This document shows positions 1-9,371 of a DNA stretch of 64,000 bases, piece by piece. This DNA comes from Actinobacteria bacterium UBA959. Its GTDB lineage: Bacteria; Actinomycetota; Actinomycetes; S36-B12; UBA5976. Numbering within the stretch: the first letter of the stretch is position 1; each line of letters begins with the position of its first letter. A program made the translations under genes and the position numbers. The notes below the pieces were generated by a model, which searched no databases, was not told the origin of the DNA, and worked only from the letters and a program-made list of their open reading frames with translations. The stretch is from the NCBI GenBank assembly GCA_002293025.1, contig DBCL01000002.1, positions 62,110-126,109 of the forward strand. The letters run 5' to 3'.

Positions 1-570
1 GTCTAAATGTCGTGATGGTGGAAATCCAGCTTCTTTACCAGCAATATCAAAACCAACTACGCCACGTTCACGCCAACGTATTGACAACTCTGCAATCTCA
101 GAAGAGCGAGCTGCGGTTCGCATGGCGGTTAACAAAGTTCGCATCACTATTTTTTTCCCTTGCGCGGCCATTTCTTTCTCACCACGTGCAAATCCCGCTA
201 CAACTGCCTCAACAATTTCATCTAGCGACAATCCCTTACTCTGATGAAGTTCTGGTGCGAACCGAATCTCGGCGTACACCACACCATCGTTTGCTAAGTC
301 TTCAGCACACTCAAACGCAACACGTTCGATGGCAGCAGCGGTCTGCATAACAGCGACTGTGTGAACAAATGTTTCTAGGTAACTTTCTAAGGAACCTGAA
401 TCTGAGGCTTCTTTGAACCATCTTGCCAAATTCTGGGAACCAGATGCCGGCAGACCCGCATATCCCAATTCATCAGCTAACTGGGCAACGGTTGCTGGGC
501 GTAGTCCCCCGTCTAGGTGGTCATGTAGCAATGCTTTAGGGAGGGAGCGGATCTGTTCTATGTTAAGCAT
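1..570 (-). CDS. add: Adenosine deaminase, C-terminal part missing at window edge
   Basis: Deaminates adenosine and deoxyadenosine to inosine forms in the cytoplasm, the entry step of purine nucleoside salvage. The minus strand from ATG at 570 is open for 190 codons to the first base of the window. The N-terminus carries the metal-binding HxH of the amidohydrolase fold (H16 and H18 in LLHDHLDGG). It then shows the family's long helical region and a segment reading AEIRFAP. About half of a typical 340-residue enzyme is visible, so the active-site Glu/His/Asp are outside the window. It is divergent from the purine permease at 720 and close to the nucleoside ABC operon, which supports a salvage role. 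Confidence 0.9.
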   Translation of the reverse strand, partial: MLNIEQIRSLPKALLHDHLDGGLRPATVAQLADELGYAGLPASGSQNLARWFKEASDSGSLESYLETFVHTVAVMQTAAAIERVAFECAEDLANDGVVYAEIRFAPELHQSKGLSLDEIVEAVVAGFARGEKEMAAQGKKIVMRTLLTAMRTAARSSEIAELSIRWRERGVVGFDIAGKEAGFPPSRHLD

Positions 571-719
571 TTGAGCCTCTTCTGCCGTTAAGTAACAGGA
601 TGTTAACGCCCAAGAGCCTGTTCAACCTGCGAGTATGCCCCTTTTAGATCTAGGCTCCACCAAAACCGTCCTTCCCTGGCCTTCCCGGTTTCCACACTTC
701 AACAGTCCCAGGAGGACAT
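571..719. promoter_or_regulatory. Divergent intergenic region between add and azgA-like gene
   Basis: This 149 bp gap separates the starts of two divergent purine-salvage genes, so it must hold both promoters. I see no -35/-10 pair that I trust. An inverted repeat AACAGG (594-599) / CCTGTT (617-622) lies roughly central and could be an operator or a leader hairpin. I do not recognise the conserved core of a purine riboswitch. Confidence 0.35.
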
Positions 720-2156
720 GTGCTGGATAAAATGTTCAAAATAAAAGAGCGTGGTAGCTCAGTTGCAACTGAGGTGCGCGGTGGATTGGTCACATTCTTG
801 ACCATGGCCTACATCATCGTGCTAAATCCACTGATTCTTGGTTTCACGCCAGATATAAATGGAAAGTTCTTAGCTGGAGGTGATGCTCCAAATTTAGCAA
901 TGATCGCAGCTGCAACTGCTTTGGTCGCTGGCATTCTTACTATTTTGATGGGCACCGCCACCAATTTTCCGCTAGCGCTAGCTACGGGTCTTGGAATTAA
1001 CTCATTTGTCGCTCGAATTGCCGCCGACTACATGACCTGGGCAGAAGTTATGGGACTTGTAGTTCTCGAGGGTTTGATCATCACTGTGTTAGTACTAACC
1101 GGTTTTAGAGTTGCAGTGTTTAAAGCTGTTCCTGCTCAACTAAAGATTGCAATCTCAGTTGGTATTGGATTGTTTATTGCACTCATTGGTTTAGTTGATG
1201 CCGGTTTTGTGCGACGCACCGCTGCTGGGCCAGTTCCAGTCGAGTTGGGATCAGGTGGCACTTTAGATGGGTGGCCAGTATTGGTATTCGTAACTGGAGT
1301 GTTAGTTATGACAATTCTGTATGCACGCAAAGTTAAAGGTGCGATCCTTATTGGAGTTCTAGGTGCCACTGCTATTGCAGTTGCTCTAGAAGAGTCACTC
1401 AAAATTGGACCATCCTTTATTTCAGCAGATGAATTCAACCCAAAGGGTTGGGGTCTTAATGTGCCTTCAATCCCAGATTCCTTTGTTGCAACCCCAGACT
1501 TTGGCTTGTTAGGCCAATTTGATTTATTGGGTGGATTCGCAACAGCAGGTATCATTACAGCAGCTTTATTTGTGTTCACACTGTTGATCACTGACTTCTT
1601 TGACACCATGGGAACAATGACTGCAATTAGTGCAGAAGCTGGCCTGTCTGATAAAGATGGGAATGTGCCAAACGCAGACCGAATCTTGCTCGTCGATTCG
1701 CTCGCTGCTATGGCTGGAGGTGCGGGTGGAATTTCATCTAACACTTCTTACATTGAATCTGCATCGGGTGTTGGCGAAGGAGCTAAAACAGGTTTAGCTT
1801 CGGTTGTAACAGGAATTGCATTCCTGTTTGCCACATTCTTGTCGCCACTGGTGAATTTAGTTCCTTACGAGGCAGCGACACCAGCGCTGATAGTAGTTGG
1901 ATTCTTGATGATGACTCAGATTAAAGGAATTGACTGGAGTGATATCACCATCGCACTACCAGCATTCTTGATCATTATCTTGATGCCATTCACCTACTCA
2001 ATCGCTACTGGAATTGGTGCTGGATTTGTAACTTATGTGGCTCTTAAGGCCTTCACTGGTAAAGCAAGCAAAGTCCACCCAATGATGTGGATCTCTGCTA
2101 CCGCTTTCTTAATCTACTTCGCTACCGCTCCAATCAAGGAGCTATTCGGAGTTTAA
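720..2156 (+). CDS. NCS2-family purine (hypoxanthine/guanine/adenine) permease, AzgA type
   Basis: Inner-membrane proton-coupled importer of purine bases. The 478-residue length and the many hydrophobic segments fit the AzgA branch of NCS2. Recognisable elements are TFLTMAYIIVLNP near the N-terminus, GLGINSFVA in an early helix, and DFFDTMGT in the middle region, which belongs to the substrate-binding helices of this family. Start choice: AGGAGG at 710-715 lies 4 nt before GTG at 720. An ATG at 718 is out of frame and closes quickly, while ATG at 732 is in frame but 16 nt from the ribosome site, so GTG 720 is preferred. It is divergent from add and ends at a strong bidirectional terminator. 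Confidence 0.88.
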   Translation: MLDKMFKIKERGSSVATEVRGGLVTFLTMAYIIVLNPLILGFTPDINGKFLAGGDAPNLAMIAAATALVAGILTILMGTATNFPLALATGLGINSFVARIAADYMTWAEVMGLVVLEGLIITVLVLTGFRVAVFKAVPAQLKIAISVGIGLFIALIGLVDAGFVRRTAAGPVPVELGSGGTLDGWPVLVFVTGVLVMTILYARKVKGAILIGVLGATAIAVALEESLKIGPSFISADEFNPKGWGLNVPSIPDSFVATPDFGLLGQFDLLGGFATAGIITAALFVFTLLITDFFDTMGTMTAISAEAGLSDKDGNVPNADRILLVDSLAAMAGGAGGISSNTSYIESASGVGEGAKTGLASVVTGIAFLFATFLSPLVNLVPYEAATPALIVVGFLMMTQIKGIDWSDITIALPAFLIIILMPFTYSIATGIGAGFVTYVALKAFTGKASKVHPMMWISATAFLIYFATAPIKELFGV

Positions 2157-2165
2157 CTAGAGAAC

Positions 2166-2201
2166 AAAAAAAGAGGCAAGCCTTGGCTTGCCTCTTTTTT
2201 T
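2166..2201. terminator. Bidirectional intrinsic terminator
   Basis: Perfect stem GAGGCAAGCC (2173-2182) / GGCTTGCCTC (2185-2194) with a 2-nt TT spacer, flanked by seven A on the left and seven T on the right. The A and T runs extend the pairing and give a U-tract on either strand. It sits between the convergent permease gene and the cupin gene, so it can end both transcripts, including the long nucleoside operon coming from the right. Confidence 0.93.
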
Positions 2202-2208
2202 GTTCAAA

Positions 2209-2562
2209 TCAATCTTCTCGATTCACACTACTTGGGGTAAACGCAGGAACACAAACTGCAACATACTCAGTCTCCAGCTCCAATGTGGAATAACGAATTC
2301 GCTCTCCAGCTTTTGTCAAAATTGCTTCACCGGCATTAACAATCGTTGCTCCAGAAGAATGTTCGACTTGAACTTTACCTCGAATCACCAGGGTAACTTC
2401 ATCAAATTCTGGAGTTTGAAAGGGTTCAGTCCAATTAGGTGGTGCGACCATCTTGGCCACCGATACTCCATCAGTATCAGTTATAACCTTTCCAACATAT
2501 TCTAATATTTCTTTGCCACCTGGAACTTCGATCTTTGCTGGTTGACTAATTAATTGTGGCAC
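2209..2562 (-). CDS. Small cupin-domain protein
   Basis: 117-residue single cupin. The core region (about residues 47-100) has the beta-barrel pattern: PEFDEVTLVIRGKVQVE, then GATIVNAGEAILTKAGERI. Its GTG start follows the deoA stop codon directly (TAAGTG), with a TAGGAG-like ribosome site inside the end of deoA, so translation is probably coupled. It is the last gene of the nucleoside uptake and catabolism operon and ends just before the terminator. The canonical cupin metal-binding His residues are not evident, so metal binding is doubtful. Substrate unknown; a role with deoxyribose or ribose phosphate derivatives is only a guess from position. Confidence 0.75.
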   Translation of the reverse strand: MPQLISQPAKIEVPGGKEILEYVGKVITDTDGVSVAKMVAPPNWTEPFQTPEFDEVTLVIRGKVQVEHSSGATIVNAGEAILTKAGERIRYSTLELETEYVAVCVPAFTPSSVNRED

Positions 2563-3852
2563 TTACGCTCCTATTCGATCCAGTATTAACTGGTATTTTT
2601 CTACACTTGGTGATTTAGAGATTGTAGTTGCATTTCTAAGTGCAACTATTGCCTGATCTATTCGGCTCTCTTCGTCTGTGTGCAGGGTAAAGAGTGTCTC
2701 ACCTTTGCTAACTTGCATATCAAGAGTATGTGACCAAGTCACACCAGCTGCTGAACTCACCTGGTCTTCTTTGCGAGTTCGGCCTGCACCCAAAACCCAT
2801 GCTGCGTTTCCAATGCTTAAGGCATCTAACTTGGTTAAGTATCCAGAAGTCTGAGCAACTACCTGGTGTTGATATTTAGCTCTAGGAAGTGGTGCGTTCG
2901 AGTTGCCACCTTGGGCAGTAATTAGAGCATGCCAAACATCTAATGCGGAGCCATCTGCCAAAGCTGTAGCTGGATCTTTTGTCTTAACACCAGCGAGATC
3001 AAGCATTTCATTGGCCAACGCCAAAGTTAGCTCAACAACATCTTTAGGACCTCCACCAGAAAGTACTTCAACAGCTTGAGCTACTTCTAGTGCATTGCCC
3101 GCGGCAAAACCGAGAGGTGAATCCATATTTGTTAGAAGCGCTCTAGTTTTAACACCTGCATTCACCCCAATTTCAACCATGGTTTCAGCTAAAAGCCGTG
3201 CTTGATCCATGGATTTCATAAAGGCTCCCGAACCAACCTTTACATCTAGAACCAAAGCGGAGGTTCCTTCAGCAATCTTCTTGCTCATAATTGAAGAAGC
3301 AATCAATGGAATGGCCGGTACAGTTCCAGTAACATCTCTGAGCGCATATAACTTCTTATCAGCTGGCGCTAAACCCGGTCCAGCCGCACAAATTACTGCT
3401 CCCACTTTAATTATTACATCAAGCATTTGTTGATTTGATAAATTAGCTTGCCAGCCAGGGATTGATTCCAATTTATCAAGGGTTCCCCCGGTGTGCCCCA
3501 GTCCTCTTCCTGAAAGTTGTGGAACCGCAGCACCGCATGCAGCGACTAAAGGAGCTAATGGCAATGTAATCATGTCGCCTACGCCACCTGTTGAATGTTT
3601 ATCAACTGTTGGTCTGGTTAGTGCCGAAAAATCGAGTCGCTCACCAGATTTGATCATGGCATCCGTCCAGCGACTGATCTCGGTATTTTGCATGCCGTTG
3701 AGCAAGATAGCCATAGCCATTGCAGACATTTGCTCATCGGCAACTATGCCTCGAACATAAGCATCAATCATCCAATCGATCTGTGAATCCGAGAGGACAC
3801 CTCGGTCACGCTTAATGGAGATTAACTCAACGGCCGAAAACGGCTCAGTCAT
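2563..3852 (-). CDS. deoA: Thymidine/pyrimidine-nucleoside phosphorylase
   Basis: Phosphorolyses thymidine (possibly also uridine) to the base and (deoxy)ribose 1-phosphate. The 429-residue length is normal. The family signature region KHSTGGVGD followed by LSGRGLGHTGGTLDKLE is intact (about residues 85-130), and so is SIMSKKIAEG, which helps form the nucleoside and phosphate site. The C-terminal alpha/beta domain typical of pyrimidine phosphorylases is complete. It overlaps cdd by 4 nt (ATGA) and is coupled to the downstream cupin. With cytidine deaminase just upstream it can convert imported cytidine and deoxycytidine through uridine forms to free base. Confidence 0.93.
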   Translation of the reverse strand: MTEPFSAVELISIKRDRGVLSDSQIDWMIDAYVRGIVADEQMSAMAMAILLNGMQNTEISRWTDAMIKSGERLDFSALTRPTVDKHSTGGVGDMITLPLAPLVAACGAAVPQLSGRGLGHTGGTLDKLESIPGWQANLSNQQMLDVIIKVGAVICAAGPGLAPADKKLYALRDVTGTVPAIPLIASSIMSKKIAEGTSALVLDVKVGSGAFMKSMDQARLLAETMVEIGVNAGVKTRALLTNMDSPLGFAAGNALEVAQAVEVLSGGGPKDVVELTLALANEMLDLAGVKTKDPATALADGSALDVWHALITAQGGNSNAPLPRAKYQHQVVAQTSGYLTKLDALSIGNAAWVLGAGRTRKEDQVSSAAGVTWSHTLDMQVSKGETLFTLHTDEESRIDQAIVALRNATTISKSPSVEKYQLILDRIGA

Positions 3853-4253
3853 GAATCCACGCTTCTGGTGTCAAGATCAGTTGGGCCAAATGCGTCGGGA
3901 AGTAAGGTGGCAAATGAGATTGGTCCACTTGCAGTCATGATTTGCAATGTGTTCCCACCAAACTCCCAGAGCAGTTGACGGCACCGCCCACATGGAGCTA
4001 CTGGTTGACCATCACTTGCAACAACTACAAGCGCTGCCAGCGTGCCACCACCTTTAGTAGCTAAATCGCTAACCAACCCACACTCAGCACAAAGCCCCAA
4101 ACCATAAGATGCATTTTCAACGTTACAACCAGTTATCAATTTACCGTCAGTTGTGAATGCTGCTGCTCCTACTGGGAAATTTGAATATGGGCAATATGCT
4201 TTTTGCATTGCAGCCCGTGCTTCAACCCATAGACGATCCCAGTCGATACTCAT
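3849..4253 (-). CDS. cdd: Cytidine deaminase
   Basis: Hydrolytic deamination of cytidine and deoxycytidine. The 134-residue homotetramer-type enzyme has CAE at residues 55-57 (zinc Cys55, catalytic Glu57) and PCGRC with Cys88 and Cys91 as the other zinc ligands. ENASYG at 46-51 matches the nucleoside-binding element. The stretch after CAE reads CGLVSD instead of the more common RTAI. The gene overlaps the permease by 1 nt and deoA by 4 nt, so it belongs to the transport operon and acts on what the transporter brings in. Confidence 0.93.
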   Translation of the reverse strand: MSIDWDRLWVEARAAMQKAYCPYSNFPVGAAAFTTDGKLITGCNVENASYGLGLCAECGLVSDLATKGGGTLAALVVVASDGQPVAPCGRCRQLLWEFGGNTLQIMTASGPISFATLLPDAFGPTDLDTRSVDS

Positions 4254-5494
4254 TAGCGATCTTCACCTTTTCGGTAAGGGACTCCATCAGCTGCAGGTGG
4301 ACGAAGGCGCTGAGAAGCGAAAGCAAGAACCAAGAGAGTAGCCAAATATGGAGCAACGAGAGCTACTTCCTTGGGAAGTGCAGTAGTCATCAAGAACCAA
4401 CTTACTAATACCGCTCCAGCCAGTCCCAATCCAAAAACAGTTTGATATTTGTTTTTCTTAATGGCCAGGATTGCCAGACCAATTAGAATCAAGGCTCCTA
4501 GTAAAACCATCGCCCTTAGGGAAGTGCCGTCACTATCACGCAACTGGAGAGCATCGATATAACCGAATATTCCAGCTCCAATTGCTGTTCCACCTGGGCG
4601 CCAGTTACCAAAAATCATTGTGGCCAAACCAATAAATCCACGACCTGCAACTTGTCCTTCTCGGTAAACACCCGATGCTGCAATCGCTAGAAATGCTCCA
4701 CCTAATCCTGCTAGCACACCAGACATTGTCACAGCTATGTATTTGTAGCGGTAAACATTTACACCTAACGAATCGGCGGCCTTAGGATTTTCCCCAACCG
4801 AGCGAAGCCTTAATCCAAATGAAGTTCGCCATAGTACGTAACTAGTTAGGATAAATAGCGTTGCGGCCAGAATGGTCAAGATTGATAAGCGATAAAAGAA
4901 TCCAGACAAAATACCAGCTAAATCAGAAACGATAAAAATGTTCTTGTCATGAATGGCGACCAATGGGTCAGAGATTTGTTCAACCGAAAATGCTGGAAGT
5001 GCCGGAATTGATGGAGATTGAGTTTCACCACCTCCTGGAACCTTGCTAAATGCCAGATTCGCAAAAAATTGCGCAAAGCCAACACCCAGAATATTCATTG
5101 CAGTACCAGCAATGATCTGATCCACTCCAAAAGTAATGGTGGCAAGACCAAAAACTAATGCGCCTGCTGCACCAAACAGGCATGCACCCAACAACCCCAT
5201 CCAAGGTCCGTGCTGCCACCCAAGCCAACCCGCTCCAAAGGTGCCCAGAATCATCATGCCATCTAAACCGATGTTGACTACCCCAGACCTTTCAGACCAC
5301 AATCCCCCAAGCCCTGCCAAACCAATTGGTACTGCAAGACCAATTGCTGCCGAGATAGTTCCACGACTGGTTAGATCAAAAACATCAGACCAAATTCTGA
5401 CAAACGAAAGCAAAGCTAATGCGCTAACTAGTATCACAAATAACTTTACCCGGCGAGAATAGTTGCCCCGCGCAATTGAGATCATTCCAGTCAT
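4253..5494 (-). CDS. Nucleoside ABC transporter permease 2 (NupQ/YufQ type)
   Basis: Inner-membrane permease of the BMP-type nucleoside importer, BPD_transp_2 family. The 413-residue protein has roughly ten hydrophobic helices. The segment GLRLRSVGENPKAADSLGVN in the middle is the typical cytoplasmic coupling element of this permease class. An N-terminal hydrophobic stretch and a hydrophobic C-terminal extension after residue 340 make it longer than many homologues. It overlaps its partner permease by 4 nt and cdd by 1 nt. The partner, ATPase and binding protein are all encoded immediately upstream. Confidence 0.88.
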   Translation of the reverse strand: MTGMISIARGNYSRRVKLFVILVSALALLSFVRIWSDVFDLTSRGTISAAIGLAVPIGLAGLGGLWSERSGVVNIGLDGMMILGTFGAGWLGWQHGPWMGLLGACLFGAAGALVFGLATITFGVDQIIAGTAMNILGVGFAQFFANLAFSKVPGGGETQSPSIPALPAFSVEQISDPLVAIHDKNIFIVSDLAGILSGFFYRLSILTILAATLFILTSYVLWRTSFGLRLRSVGENPKAADSLGVNVYRYKYIAVTMSGVLAGLGGAFLAIAASGVYREGQVAGRGFIGLATMIFGNWRPGGTAIGAGIFGYIDALQLRDSDGTSLRAMVLLGALILIGLAILAIKKNKYQTVFGLGLAGAVLVSWFLMTTALPKEVALVAPYLATLLVLAFASQRLRPPAADGVPYRKGEDR

Positions 5495-6567
5495 TGTGCT
5501 ACCGCCGTAGCCTTACCAACAGCGTCTTGTTGACGTCTAACTTTCACTCTGCGCGTTATCTCGTAAGCAATAACCACACTTAATACAATTACACCTTGCA
5601 TAATCACAATGATTTCACGTGGAACACCAACTAAATCTAAAATTTGAGAGCTAACATCTAGAAATGCCCAAAGCAGTGCACCAAACGCTATCCCCACTGG
5701 ATGGTTTCGACCCAATAAAGCAATTGCAATGCCAGTAAAGCCATAAGAGCCAGGGAAATTGACAGTAAACGAATATTGCGCACCAAGTAGTAATGGCAAA
5801 CCTACTAGTCCCGCAACAGCTCCAGAGAGCAACATCGAATACATGGTCATTCGCTTGACATTAACTCCACTAGCTACTGCTGCCGACGGAGATTGACCAA
5901 CTGATCGCAGATCAAACCCAAACCTGGTTCGATTTAATATGAACCAATACGCAAATCCCAACAAGGCAGCCAGAAAAAGCATCCCATAAACCGGGACTTG
6001 AGACCCTGGAATACTGAATCCAGGAAATCTACCTGATTCTGGAATAACTGGTGTGCCCACTACGTTTTCAGCAGTTTGCACTCCAAGCATGCTGGGAGCT
6101 AGTAAGTAGGCAATTAAACCGATCGCAATAAAATTCAACATGATAGTCGAGATAACTTCGCTAACTCCTCGATAAACCTTTAACCAAGCAGCAATCCCGG
6201 CCCAAAGTGATCCAACCAACATCGAAACAAAAATGACAATTGGTATCGAGATATAACCTGGGAAAGTTAATGCACCTGCGACTAATGCACCAACCGCTGT
6301 AGCCAACCGGTACTGACCATTTACTCCAATGTTGAATAGATTCATTTTGAAGCCAATCGCTACTGCAACTGCACTGAAGTAATATGTGGTAGCACTATTT
6401 AAAATTAATGAAATACTGCGTGGGGTAGCTGCATAGTTGATCATTTTGGAAAAGGTCTCAATTGGGTTAGCACCAAATAACATCAAGATAACTGAAGCTA
6501 ATACCACTGAAAAAATGATTGCCACCATAGGTGCTAGCAGAGCATCCAAAATCCGCTTACTCTTCAT
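5491..6567 (-). CDS. Nucleoside ABC transporter permease 1 (NupP/YufP type)
   Basis: 358-residue multi-spanning permease that forms the heterodimeric channel with the product of the next gene. It shows FDLRSVGQSPSAAVASGVNV, the coupling-helix motif that corresponds to GLRLRSVGENP in its partner. The start ATG directly abuts the ATPase stop codon, and the 3' end overlaps the next permease by 4 nt. Fixed order binding protein, ATPase, permease, permease is the usual arrangement of nucleoside BMP transporters. Confidence 0.88.
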   Translation of the reverse strand: MKSKRILDALLAPMVAIIFSVVLASVILMLFGANPIETFSKMINYAATPRSISLILNSATTYYFSAVAVAIGFKMNLFNIGVNGQYRLATAVGALVAGALTFPGYISIPIVIFVSMLVGSLWAGIAAWLKVYRGVSEVISTIMLNFIAIGLIAYLLAPSMLGVQTAENVVGTPVIPESGRFPGFSIPGSQVPVYGMLFLAALLGFAYWFILNRTRFGFDLRSVGQSPSAAVASGVNVKRMTMYSMLLSGAVAGLVGLPLLLGAQYSFTVNFPGSYGFTGIAIALLGRNHPVGIAFGALLWAFLDVSSQILDLVGVPREIIVIMQGVIVLSVVIAYEITRRVKVRRQQDAVGKATAVAQ

Positions 6568-8082
6568 TTAGACCACAGCCTTTGCGCCAGTCATAGCGTT
6601 GCCCAGCTCTTGTGGGGTTACGCTCTTTGGATCGGCATCGGCCACGAATCTTCCACGAAGTAAAACTTTGATCGAATCACTCATCCCAATTAATTCATCA
6701 AGGTCTGCCGAAATTAGTAGAACTGCTAGTCCCCGCGCACGGGCATCTCGCAAGTGATCCCAGATAGCTGCTTGGGCTCCCACATCAACTCCGCGAGTTG
6801 GATGTGAAGCAATCAATAACTTAGGTTCACCAGACATCTCTCGACCCACAATAAACTTTTGTTGATTTCCACCTGAAAGAGCACTTGCCAAAACGTCTAG
6901 GCCTGGTGTTCGCACATCATATTCAGAGATGATTCTTTGAGTATCCGCCTTCGCAGCTTTTGGAGTTAGTAGAAATCCATTTGAGTTAGGCGACTGAGAC
7001 TGGTGCCCCAACATTCGATTTTCCCAAAGTGGGGCTTCTAGAAGTAACCCTTGCCGACTGCGATCTTCAGGAATGTAGGCAACTCCCGCTTCCCGCTTCT
7101 GCCTGGTGGACCAGTTAGTGGCATCAACTCCATTTAGAAATATTGTCCCCGTAGAAAGCTTTGTGCCCATCAGCGCTTCTACTAGCTCACTTTGCCCATT
7201 ACCTTCAACTCCTGCTATTCCCAATATTTCGCCTGCATGGATGTCAAATGAAACATCATCTACATGTGGTTTGACTTGCCCACTTTCGACTCTTAAATTT
7301 TTAACTGCCAGAACTACTCGGTTCGTAACAGTACTTCCACGGGTTTCAGGAGTAGGAAGTTCACTACCAACCATTAGTGTGGCCAATTCTTCGGCGGTGA
7401 CTTTCTGAGTTTTGGTGTTTAGCGTGGTAACAGTTGTCCCTTTTCGGATAACCGTTATCTCGTCCGCTATTGCAAGCACCTCATCCAATTTATGACTAAT
7501 AAACATCACAGTGATGCCTTCACTCTTTAAGCCGCGTAGGGCTTCAAATAATTCATCAACCTCATGTGGCACTAAAACAGCAGTTGGCTCATCCAGGATC
7601 AAAATCCTTGCTCCGCGATAGAGCACTTTTAGTATCTCAACTCGCTGTCTATCTCCAACACCTAACTCGCTGACTAAGTCATCGGGATTCAAGCCAAGTG
7701 AATAGCTGTCTGAGATTTCTTTAATTCGATTACTTGCCTTTGTAAAATCAATAGATAGGCCACGCTTTGGCTCACTGCCCAAAATTACATTTTCCAAGAC
7801 GGTTAAGTTGTCGGCCAACATAAAGTGTTGATGTACCATCCCAATACCAGCCGCTATTGAATCTGAAGGTGAGCTGAATACAGTTGTGGTGCCGTTTACT
7901 TTGATTGTTCCTTCATCTGGCTTTTGCATCCCATACAAGATTTTCATCAATGTTGACTTGCCAGCACCATTCTCACCGACAATTGCGTGCACACTCGCCT
8001 GTTCCACAATGAGGTTTATATTGCTATTTGCAATTACTCCTGGGAACCGCTTCCAAATGCCAGATAACTCAACTGCGATCAA
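6568..8082 (-). CDS. Nucleoside ABC transporter ATPase with two ABC domains (NupO/YufO type)
   Basis: 504-residue tandem ABC ATPase. Domain 1 has Walker [10 protein letters not shown] at 36-44 and Walker [10 protein letters not shown]. Domain 2 keeps the signature LSGGNQQK, but its Walker A is degenerate (GVEGNGQSE) and its Walker B reads [11 protein letters not shown], with Ser-His where Asp-Glu is expected. This asymmetry is typical of the sugar/nucleoside tandem ATPases, so it is not a sign of decay. The start is TTG at 8082, preceded by CAGGAG on the minus strand. A 15-bp hairpin separates it from the binding-protein gene. Confidence 0.9.
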   Translation of the reverse strand: MIAVELSGIWKRFPGVIANSNINLIVEQASVHAIVGENGAGKSTLMKILYGMQKPDEGTIKVNGTTTVFSSPSDSIAAGIGMVHQHFMLADNLTVLENVILGSEPKRGLSIDFTKASNRIKEISDSYSLGLNPDDLVSELGVGDRQRVEILKVLYRGARILILDEPTAVLVPHEVDELFEALRGLKSEGITVMFISHKLDEVLAIADEITVIRKGTTVTTLNTKTQKVTAEELATLMVGSELPTPETRGSTVTNRVVLAVKNLRVESGQVKPHVDDVSFDIHAGEILGIAGVEGNGQSELVEALMGTKLSTGTIFLNGVDATNWSTRQKREAGVAYIPEDRSRQGLLLEAPLWENRMLGHQSQSPNSNGFLLTPKAAKADTQRIISEYDVRTPGLDVLASALSGGNQQKFIVGREMSGEPKLLIASHPTRGVDVGAQAAIWDHLRDARARGLAVLLISADLDELIGMSDSIKVLLRGRFVADADPKSVTPQELGNAMTGAKAVV

Positions 8083-8108
8083 AGTGTGGCTCCTGAATTT
8101 CTACTAAA

Positions 8109-8148
8109 AGAAGGCTCAGGCTGACAATATTGGCAGCCTGAGCCTTCT
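8109..8148 (-). terminator. Intercistronic hairpin / partial terminator between binding protein and ATPase
   Basis: Perfect 15-bp stem AGAAGGCTCAGGCTG (8109-8123) / CAGCCTGAGCCTTCT (8134-8148) with a 10-nt loop. Read on the minus strand it is followed by TTTTAG, a short U-tract. It lies between the binding-protein stop and the ATPase start. This fits an attenuator or 3'-end stabiliser that makes more lipoprotein transcript than transporter transcript. Confidence 0.75.
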
Positions 8149-8179
8149 GGCAATCCATTCTTAAAAAGAATGTCCTGCT

Positions 8180-9232
8180 TTACTCTGTCAGAGTGGAGCT
8201 AACTGTGATTTCACCGTTCTTGATCTTCTCGGCATAACCATCAGCCACAGAAGCGAACGCTGAGACAACAGGGTTGGAAGAGCTGTAACCAACGCCACCA
8301 CGTGATAGATCGAAGTTCTGGATTCCAGTTAGTGGGGATCCATTTACTACGCCAGCAATAACATCGAATACTGCTGTATCTACACGCTTAAGCATCGAAG
8401 TCACGATGTTCTCTTTGAATTCAGCACGTGCTGGAAGCACATACTCATCAGAGTCAACACCAATACCCCAATAACCCTTGGCCGATCCACCGGCTGCAGC
8501 AATTGCTTGATGCATACCTAGACCTGAACCACCAGCTGCTGCGTAGACGATGTCTACGCCTTTGTCGATCATGCCTTCAACTGCTGTCTTAGCGCGATCT
8601 GGTGCGTTCCAAGCGCTGTTATCGCCAGCTGGACCCATGTAAGCAACTGAGATAGTTGCTGCTGGATTAACGGCCTTAACACCTTGCTCGAAACCGGCCT
8701 GGAAGGCCTTAATCAAATCAATCTCCATACCACCGATAAATCCGACTTTGCCAGACTTACTTGCAGATGCAGCGATTGTTCCTACAAGGAATGAACCTTG
8801 TTCAGCTGCGAAGATCAGAGATCCAACGTTTGGTGCATCTACAACTGAGTCAACAATTGCAAAAGTTGTATCAGGGAATTCTGGTGCCACTTCAGCTAGT
8901 GCATCGCTATAAGCGAAGCCAACTGCAATAACAGGGTTGTAACCCTCAGAAGCAAGCAAACGTAAACGCTCTGCACGCTCTGGTGTTCCATCTGCATCTG
9001 CAGCTTCTACTTCATTAACCTCTACACCGAATTCAGCCACGGCACGGTCAACACCGGCTGCTGCTGCATCGTTGAAGGTTCCATCACCACGACCACCTGA
9101 GTCATAAGCCAAACCGACCTTGACTACCGGTGCTGCGTTTTCTTCTACTGCTGCCTCATCGCTACTTGAGCATGCTGCTAGCACTAATGATCCGGCGAAA
9201 AGCACGGATGCGATCTTGATTACCCTGCGCAA
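8180..9232 (-). CDS. BMP-family nucleoside-binding lipoprotein
   Basis: Substrate-binding component anchored outside the membrane. The signal peptide ends in lipobox LAAC with Cys21, followed by a Ser/Asp/Glu/Ala-rich linker and then the periplasmic-binding fold (VKVGLAYDSGGRGDGTFND, with GFIGGMEIDLIKAF further on). These match the PnrA/BmpA/Med family that binds purine and pyrimidine nucleosides. Start is TTG at 9232 with AAGGAG about 6-7 nt upstream. It is the first gene of the operon. Nucleosides as substrate are inferred from family and from cdd and deoA in the same operon. Confidence 0.9.
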   Translation of the reverse strand: MRRVIKIASVLFAGSLVLAACSSSDEAAVEENAAPVVKVGLAYDSGGRGDGTFNDAAAAGVDRAVAEFGVEVNEVEAADADGTPERAERLRLLASEGYNPVIAVGFAYSDALAEVAPEFPDTTFAIVDSVVDAPNVGSLIFAAEQGSFLVGTIAASASKSGKVGFIGGMEIDLIKAFQAGFEQGVKAVNPAATISVAYMGPAGDNSAWNAPDRAKTAVEGMIDKGVDIVYAAAGGSGLGMHQAIAAAGGSAKGYWGIGVDSDEYVLPARAEFKENIVTSMLKRVDTAVFDVIAGVVNGSPLTGIQNFDLSRGGVGYSSSNPVVSAFASVADGYAEKIKNGEITVSSTLTE

Positions 9233-9371
9233 GGAAATCTCCTTTATATGTTCGTTACCGACATCACGAAGATCGTGTCGTCGTTAGGGCAACCCTACCT
9301 AGGAGTATGAGGGGTTTCCCGTTGAGCGAATAACTGCTACTAAACCGTTATGAAACCCAGGGTGAGATCGG

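Noticed and set aside
571..719. Purine riboswitch between add and the AzgA-type permease
   Set aside because: The location is suggestive, but I could not find the conserved junction and loop sequences of a purine riboswitch.
1136..1744. 202-codon open frame on the minus strand inside the purine permease gene
   Set aside because: Low-complexity Ser/Pro/Ile/Asn composition typical of an antisense shadow; no ribosome site and no recognisable domain, while the plus-strand permease is certain.
2087..2505. Two plus-strand frames crossing the end of the permease, the terminator and the cupin gene
   Set aside because: They run through a strong intrinsic terminator and antisense to a coherent cupin domain.
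6568..8082. Second ABC domain looked inactivated (degenerate Walker A and B)
   Set aside because: This degeneration is usual for the tandem ATPases of nucleoside and sugar importers, so it is not evidence of a pseudogene.
9259..9284. Imperfect inverted repeat CACGA-AGA-TCGTG upstream of the nucleoside-binding lipoprotein gene
   Set aside because: Only 5 bp per arm with irregular extension; it may be an operator but is too weak to claim.
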